64,000 nucleotides of DNA from Circinella minor (taxonomy: Eukaryota > Mucoromycota > Mucoromycetes > Mucorales > Lichtheimiaceae). Made by a program: the position numbers and the translations under genes. The stretch covers positions 186,001-250,000 of the forward strand of contig JAEPRB010000014.1 of assembly GCA_016758965.1 (NCBI GenBank). The letters run 5' to 3'. Shown piece by piece: positions 58,350 through 64,000 of this stretch. Numbering within the stretch: position 1 is the stretch's first letter; each line of letters opens with the position of its first letter. The notes under the pieces were generated by a model that was not told where the DNA came from, did no database searches, and saw only the letters and a program-made list of their open reading frames with translations.

Positions 58350-61002
58350 TTAAGATCGAGATAAAGCAATAGTACTTGTACCATTAATATGTTCATATTT
58401 TTCAAAATCACAAGCAAGACTAACTAATCCTCGATCTGTAACACCATTTAATAAACTAAGTTTGACACGTTTTAATCCTTCAATAGCACCCAAAGTACAA
58501 AGTGTCAAATCTGTTACTGCATCCATTTGCATAAAATTCAATTCTTCGACTTGATTATCACCTTGTTTTTCTCTTAGCTTGTCCATAAATTCATTTAATC
58601 CAATACCAGATACAGAGTTACATCGTGTCACTGATAAAGTATGTAAACTCTTGATATCCAATAATGCATTTAAACTATGATCTGTCATACCAGGCATATC
58701 AGCAAATTCAAGTTCTTCCAATACAACTGTTTTGTTGTTACTGATACTTTTAATACTACTACTACTGGTCATATTGCTAATACGTTTTCCTTGATGTGAT
58801 CCAGTCGTTGTGGCCATCTTATCAAAAAATGTTGTCAATCCATCTTCACTGAGACCCGTACAATCAAAAAGTCGTAGACATTTGAGATAAGGTAAATCGA
58901 TTAAACTGCTAAAAATAGCATCAGTAACATAATGCATATCCTGGATGACAATTGTTTCCAATGCTGGTGATCGATAAAAAATAGATGCTAAAACAGATGT
59001 ACGACAACCAAGGGTACATTCAAATTTTCGTAATTGTTCTCCACCATATACATTAAGCGGTTCCCAAACAGGTGTATAAATAAATCGATTCTCGTCCAAT
59101 CGAATATTAAGATGAAGATCTTCTACTGTTGCAGAATTTTTATTCAAAAGCGAGATGACGTCGCGACGATTAATTTTTGAATCTTCTGCTGATATGGAAA
59201 TGTGTCGAGAACCAGCAATTGCTTTGGATGTTGTCTTGGGTATGTGAGGCCAGTCCCATGGGGTTAATTGGCCGATATCAAAAATATCTTCATCATGAGA
59301 GCCATAATGGAAATAATATACATTGGGACAAACCTGGTTGATTGCACTTAAAGCACTGGGTGCACAACGATCAACAATAAGACAACGTAACTCTGGACAT
59401 GCTTGTAAAATGGGTTCTAATTCAGTCCTTTGTATTAATGCATCCAAAAAGGTGTTCAGTCGTAAATGAGTAATACCACATTCCTTTGGTAATGGTTTTG
59501 TGTTGACAATACGATCAAAATCAGGTGCCTCATAAGTCAAGTGGGTTAGATTAGGACATTCCAAGAGTAAATGACCAAGTAAAGGTACTGTTTCAAGAGT
59601 ATCGATTGAAATATAAAGTTCCGTTAAAGAGTGTCCACTTTGTGATTGAAGAATAACATCCATACAAAAATTCAAATCAAGTTCGACGCCACTTTCAATT
59701 GCTATATATATATATATATATATATCCAATATTAGTAATATTTCTTTTTTTTTTATATATAATCAGTATCCATGACCCGAATAGGTACGAAGACTTTATA
59801 ATAATGCTTTATATTTATATATACCAAATGAATCAAGATGTCGTATGTTGCCATGTATCACCATTTTATCCAAAAATTCTTGTAGTTCCCAATCCTCCAA
59901 CAAATTTAACCAGAGCTTCTGAATATGGCCAGTGACAGGCGCCACCAAAATGATATCATCAGCACATTTTAGTGTTACATCATGCCATGCTTCTGTGCAT
60001 TCAATGACGCGTTCACGCCATAAATGACATACGGATCCACATTCAACTAATTCTGCTGTTGATAGTAAAGGTAAAATATATGCCAATATTTCAAAAGGTA
60101 AGATTCCAAGGAAATCAATTTGTGCTTCTGCTTGTGCTAATGCTTTGGCACGTACATTGGCAAGCAAATTATACCATGGATCTTCTGTTGTTGCCTTTGT
60201 TGATATAGATGTTATTATGGATGATGAAAGTGCCTCCATCGCTTGTTCATAGATTTCTACCGCAAGATTGCTTTTTCCTTGCATACAATAAATCTCTCCA
60301 GCACGAAGGTAACCTTTAATAGAGTTAGGAGCGGCATAGACTAATTCGCGTGCTATTGAAAGTCCACCTTCAAAATCGCCTCTTTTAGCATGTTCAGCTG
60401 CGCGTTTATCCAATGTATTTTCCGCGTTTTCCATAACCGCTTTCAATCTTTTATGACCTGGATGATCCGTTTTGGGTATCATGCTCAATCCTTTTTGATA
60501 AGTACATATTGCTTCATCATATCGATCTTGTAAGATATGAACCTAATAATAATAATAAAAAACGCGAATATAAAATATCATATTATGATGTTAATAATTA
60601 GGCTTTCCATTCAAAAAAAAAAAATAAGCTTTTTGGCTGAGTGTTTTTTATATTTTCCTCCTAAAAAAAAATCCATCTTTTTCTTTTTACCTTACCCGCT
60701 CGAATATAACCTTTTGAAGTGAACGGGGAAGTTGTAATCATAACTGATGCATCTTCTAATGCTTTGTCAAATTCTTTTAATTCACCAAAAGAACGCGACC
60801 TTACATCGAGAAGGTCAATCAACTGAGTCTGGAGTTCTGATATCTTTGTAGTTGCTCGGGCAACCACTTGTTTGTGTTCCGATGGTGTCAAAGCTTTACC
60901 AGAGGAAGGAGGTTGCCATGTCGTTGTTGTTTTTCGATTACCACCACCAAAAGGATCCCAATCAGCACCAAAAGCAATACCAAGTTGTTTTACTACTTCC
61001 AT
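58350..61002 (-). CDS. TPR - F-box - LRR protein, Dia2/Pof3 type
   Basis: In yeasts, proteins with this architecture are SCF ubiquitin-ligase adaptors that act at replication forks and in genome stability. Three exons (61002-60691, 60542-59825 and 59701-58350) give 793 residues. TPR-like helices occupy about residues 50-215 (ALEDASVMITTSPFTSKGYI, VHILQDRYDEAICTYQKGL, LVYAAPNSIKGYLRAGEIY). An F-box lies near residue 245 (FLGILPFEILAYILPLLSTA, CGSVCHLWRERV). Leucine-rich repeats fill the rest (SLTELYISIDTLE, CPNLTHLTYEAPD, LPYLKCLRLFDCTGLSEDGL, LHTLSVTRCNSVSGIGL). The exon 1 donor is the second of two adjacent GT sites (GTAAAA), chosen because only it keeps the TPR frame. The order of domains is the same as in Dia2 and Pof3; direct orthology is likely but not proven. 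Confidence 0.85.
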
Positions 61003-62634
61003 GGTTTCTTTTCCCGAGAACCGAAATATATATATATATATGTATAAAGGAAAAAAAAAAGAAAGAAAGAAAGTTTTGGTTTAGTATCACCTGCAAAAAA
61101 AAAAAAAACCAATATGCTGTGTTCATACAACACACTCATCTCCGCATTTTTTTTTTCAGTCAGGTCGTCATATGGTACACAAACAATAGGGAGTTGTTTT
61201 TTTACTCAGAACATGCAACTTTTTGGGGATACGCGTCTTCATATTAATTTAGTCCAAGTAAGTTATCCGAATGATTTTTTTTTTCTTGTTTGGTAGGAAT
61301 ATTATTAAATTAATTGTCTATAACCTGATAAATATTTTATCTAATTATTCTGGAGACTTATTTTTTTTTTCATACGATATATTATCCTAAATTTTCTACA
61401 TAAAGAAAAACGAGTCTGAAATCGGTCTATTAATCATACGATTAAATATTGTATGTGGTTCTGTTATCAATCACGATTGATAAACGATTAATATTGTTTG
61501 TAACCTATGTTAAGTTGAAGACATATGGTGTGTGTTTATAACGGGAAAAGATATATATATCTTTGTGTAATAGACAATTAGAAATTAAAAAAAAAATGTA
61601 TGATATGAAGAGTTTTTAGATATTTGTGACCTTTGGGCATGGTCAAAGTTATCCACCGCGACATTAATTATATGGTACCCTATTCATGTTTTATCAGTTG
61701 AATTTTCTGTGTTAAATACATGAATAACATAGTAAGAATATTTTTTTCAATGTAGTAGAAATTATATCGAACATGATTGTATGTGTATTGGTTACCCATT
61801 ACAGGGCATTTTTTTTTATAATAATATATCGTCCCTGTTACACCACTCATGCTCAGTTGAATTATTTTTTTTAGTTGACATACCTGAACACCGAACTAGA
61901 AGTCAAGCTAATTAGGGTGTTGATTATATACAAAACTTTTTATACTACTTACACAAAACGTGCTGTTTTAAAAACATTTGTAAAAGGTTTATATGATATA
62001 ATTGTTCTCTGATTTAAATAGCATAGACTTTGTATGTTATTAAGAACAGGCAAGAAAGGTACTATCTACATAGTATTGTTCCAGCAGTAATATATAAATG
62101 AATACAGTACGGATGGTGGATGTTGATTATCAATCAAATTTAAAAAGAAATAAAAATGACCAATCATATGGGTTATCTAATAATCAAATACGTCTATTTA
62201 AATGGAAGTATATTGACAATAACATGAAGAATATAAGCCTTACGTAACAACAAAAAATCCTGAACAAATAACAGGATACTATAAATACTATACTTACTTT
62301 TTGACTGTAGCAATGATTATAATTTCTACGTATTTTCTATGTACGTATAGTTGTTGAATCAAATTGCGCTTGAATGAAAATAATTATTTCTTCTTCCTAA
62401 GCTTAATTTACCCATTGAATGAAATAGTGTGTTTGGAATTATATAGCTATATTACACAGTTATTTAAAATGATAATATGATTTAATTGCTTATTATTTTA
62501 TTATAGTACATTTCGTTTTTAAAGATATTTTTTTTGTATATTATTAATATGATTATATTATTATGTACGTACTGACGTTGGTGAATACGAAAAAATTTCA
62601 ATCTGGTTTACATTAACTCTATGAATGAATAGAT
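61003..62634. other. Gene-free region upstream of the F-box-LRR gene
   Basis: This 1.6 kb AT-rich stretch has no supported coding or RNA gene. TACGTA hexamers occur near 62240, 62328, 62342 and 62565, close to the MITE-like element that follows. Confidence 0.45.
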
Positions 62635-62640
62635 ATGAAT

Positions 62641-63104
62641 AGGGGAATTGCTACGTACGGACAGACCTCACAAATAGAAAGCTATCAAGTAAGCTCTTAG
62701 ACCATGTAAATTATAGCAACAACGTTATCAACACCAATGACGCTTATTTGATCAATCATATGTACGTAGCACTAAAAAAAGTATAAATTATTCTTTGTTT
62801 GTCTTGTCTTTATAAGGGTTAGAACTCCCCATTTGTGTATATAATGATATAGTGAGAAAAGATAAGAAATATTGACTGTTATCATAAAAAGTTGAGCTGC
62901 TACGTAGTAATATAAGTTTCATAAACATTTTTAATTTATATAACGATAATAGCTGTATAAATAGAGTATAAATGGTTGGATACGATGTAAATTATGTTAG
63001 ATTGTTGCGTGCCTTTGAAAAAATATAAAAGTGGGGGTGTTCCGTAAAAGTTGAAATTACCTAATATAGTATATTTTTGTGGATGTCCGTAGTAGCAATT
63101 CCCT
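62641..63104. mobile_element. MITE-like element with terminal inverted repeats
   Basis: The left end (62641-62676) reads AGGGGAATTGCTACGTACGG and continues ACAGACC. The reverse complement of the right end (63104-63072) reads AGGGAATTGCTACTACGGAC and continues ATCC. The two arms agree over about 30 positions with small indels. Immediate flanks are ATGAAT on both sides (62635-62640 and 63105-63110), and a longer flank match ATGAATAGATA lies at 62625-62635 and 63105-63115. The 464 bp interior is AT-rich and non-coding. This is the structure of a non-autonomous DNA transposon. No second copy was noticed in the window, so the family is unassigned. Confidence 0.6.
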
Positions 63105-63486
63105 ATGAATAGATAAATGTAGTTGTTATGAAGCATATAAAAAGTTATCTAGACAAGCTATTTGTCGATTAAATTAAACGTTTATCAACTTTATCTTTTA
63201 CATAATCAATTATTCTGAAACTTTCTTTTTATTATTGAGACAAACAAATTATAGTTAAATTTATATTAGGATTTGAATCGAATCACCACTTTTTTTTTTG
63301 CATAAATCCAAGCCAATTCTATACAGAGCGGAGATAAACAAGTCACATTTTTTTTCGAGTACCAAGGAAAATTAAACCACCCAACTTTTTTTTTTTTTTT
63401 TTTTTTTCTTGCCCGATTTTTTTTTTCAACTTTCCACTTTGTACATATAATATCCCTTTTTTTTTTTTAACTCGAACGAAATAAAA
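63105..63486. other. Promoter region of the RRB1-like gene
   Basis: This region has AT-rich sequence and then three T homopolymers (63291-63299, 63385-63407 and around 63459-63468) immediately before the start codon, typical of strong promoters in this window. No gene is seen. Confidence 0.4.
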
Positions 63487-64000
63487 ATGTCGAAACGTCA
63501 AGCTGATCAAGATGAAGATATGATGCAACATGATTCCAAAGCCGTTGATTTTGGCCATGGTCGTAATCGTAATGGTGGTAAAAACGATTTGAACGAAATG
63601 GGCGAGTTTGAAGATGCTTGGGAAGACGATTTTGAACAAGAGTCTGGCGATGAACAAGATCAGGCTATGGAAGAAGATGGTAAATTTATTATCTATTTTT
63701 CGGAGGCGGGGGGGTGGGGTTATAAGAGAACAAAAGAAAGAGAGAAAAAGATATTATAAAGAACACACGTAGTGTGTTATATAGTGTGATATGAAACGCT
63801 TAGGTTACTTATTATGATTATATTTTATATTTAGGCATGGATGTTGATGAAAAAGCAGAATTAGAAAAAGAAGAACAGGAAGAAGAAGAAGAAGAACAAC
63901 AACCCGAATTACGAACTTATCTTCCAGGTCAACCACTTGAAGAAGGAGAACAATTGGAAGCTGATCAATCAGTTTACGTTATGCTTCATAATTTGGATGT
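63487..64000 (+). CDS. RRB1: RRB1/GRWD1-type WD-repeat ribosome assembly chaperone (5' part)
   Basis: The gene runs off the window. Two exons are visible, 63487-63679 and 63835 onward, giving the first 119 residues. RRB1 is a nuclear chaperone of ribosomal protein uL3 during 60S assembly. The family-typical features are an acidic N-terminus (FEDAWEDDFEQESGDEQDQA, then a long Glu run) followed by the conserved RTYLPGQPLEEGEQLEADQS and YVMLHNLDV, which directly precedes the WD40 propeller in GRWD1. The propeller itself lies beyond the window. Confidence 0.9.

Overview
This is a nuclear fungal sequence, most likely from an early-diverging lineage (Mucoromycota, probably Mucorales). It is AT-rich with very long homopolymers. 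Genes are dense and carry many short introns (about 45-250 bp). The proteins are eukaryotic housekeeping types with fungal architectures, rich in poly-Gln, poly-Asn and acidic runs. A U12-type AT-AC intron, a class lost from most Dikarya but reported in Mucoromycota, supports this. I cannot name a genus. All exon structures were inferred by hand from splice motifs and reading-frame continuity.

Layout: PAN2 (+) and MZT1 (-) converge at 0.2-5.2 kb. An FY-rich chromatin protein (+) and a beta-solenoid-like membrane protein (-) converge at 6.1-10.3 kb. A 2.2 kb degenerate zone (10.3-12.4 kb) holds a decayed copy of the 3' end of the neighbouring TRM2-type tRNA methyltransferase gene (12.5-15.1 kb, -). 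Then come a small secreted protein (-), a small PIP-box protein (+), a large MIR-like protein (-) and NADPH-cytochrome P450 reductase (-). The inositol polyphosphate kinase (+) at 25.0-26.3 kb converges on a human-PMS1/yeast-MLH2-like MutL homologue (-), followed by an F-box-like gene (-).

After a 3.2 kb gene-free stretch come RPA49 (+), an AF10-like PHD protein (+), a C2H2 zinc-finger factor (-), an unrecognised 190-residue protein (+), a DUF4112-like membrane protein (-) and a dysferlin-domain peroxisomal/ER membrane protein of the Pex23/Pex30 group (-). The 25-residue ribosomal protein eL41 (+, 52.1-52.3 kb) is easily missed because its start codon is split by an intron. Importin beta-1 (-, 15 coding exons), a TPR-F-box-LRR protein of Dia2/Pof3 type (-) and the 5' part of an RRB1/GRWD1 WD-repeat chaperone gene (+) complete the window.

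The genes do not form an obvious pathway cluster. Several serve RNA and ribosome production (PAN2, TRM2, RPA49, eL41, RRB1) and several serve chromatin, replication or repair (FY-rich protein, PIP-box protein, MLH2-like, AF10-like, Dia2-like). The most unusual features are the U12 AT-AC intron, a GC-AG intron in MZT1, the split-start eL41 gene, the TRM2 relic, a 464 bp MITE-like element near 62.6-63.1 kb, and a marked excess of the palindrome TACGTA in the gene-free stretches. No tRNA, rRNA, CRISPR array or autonomous transposon was recognised.
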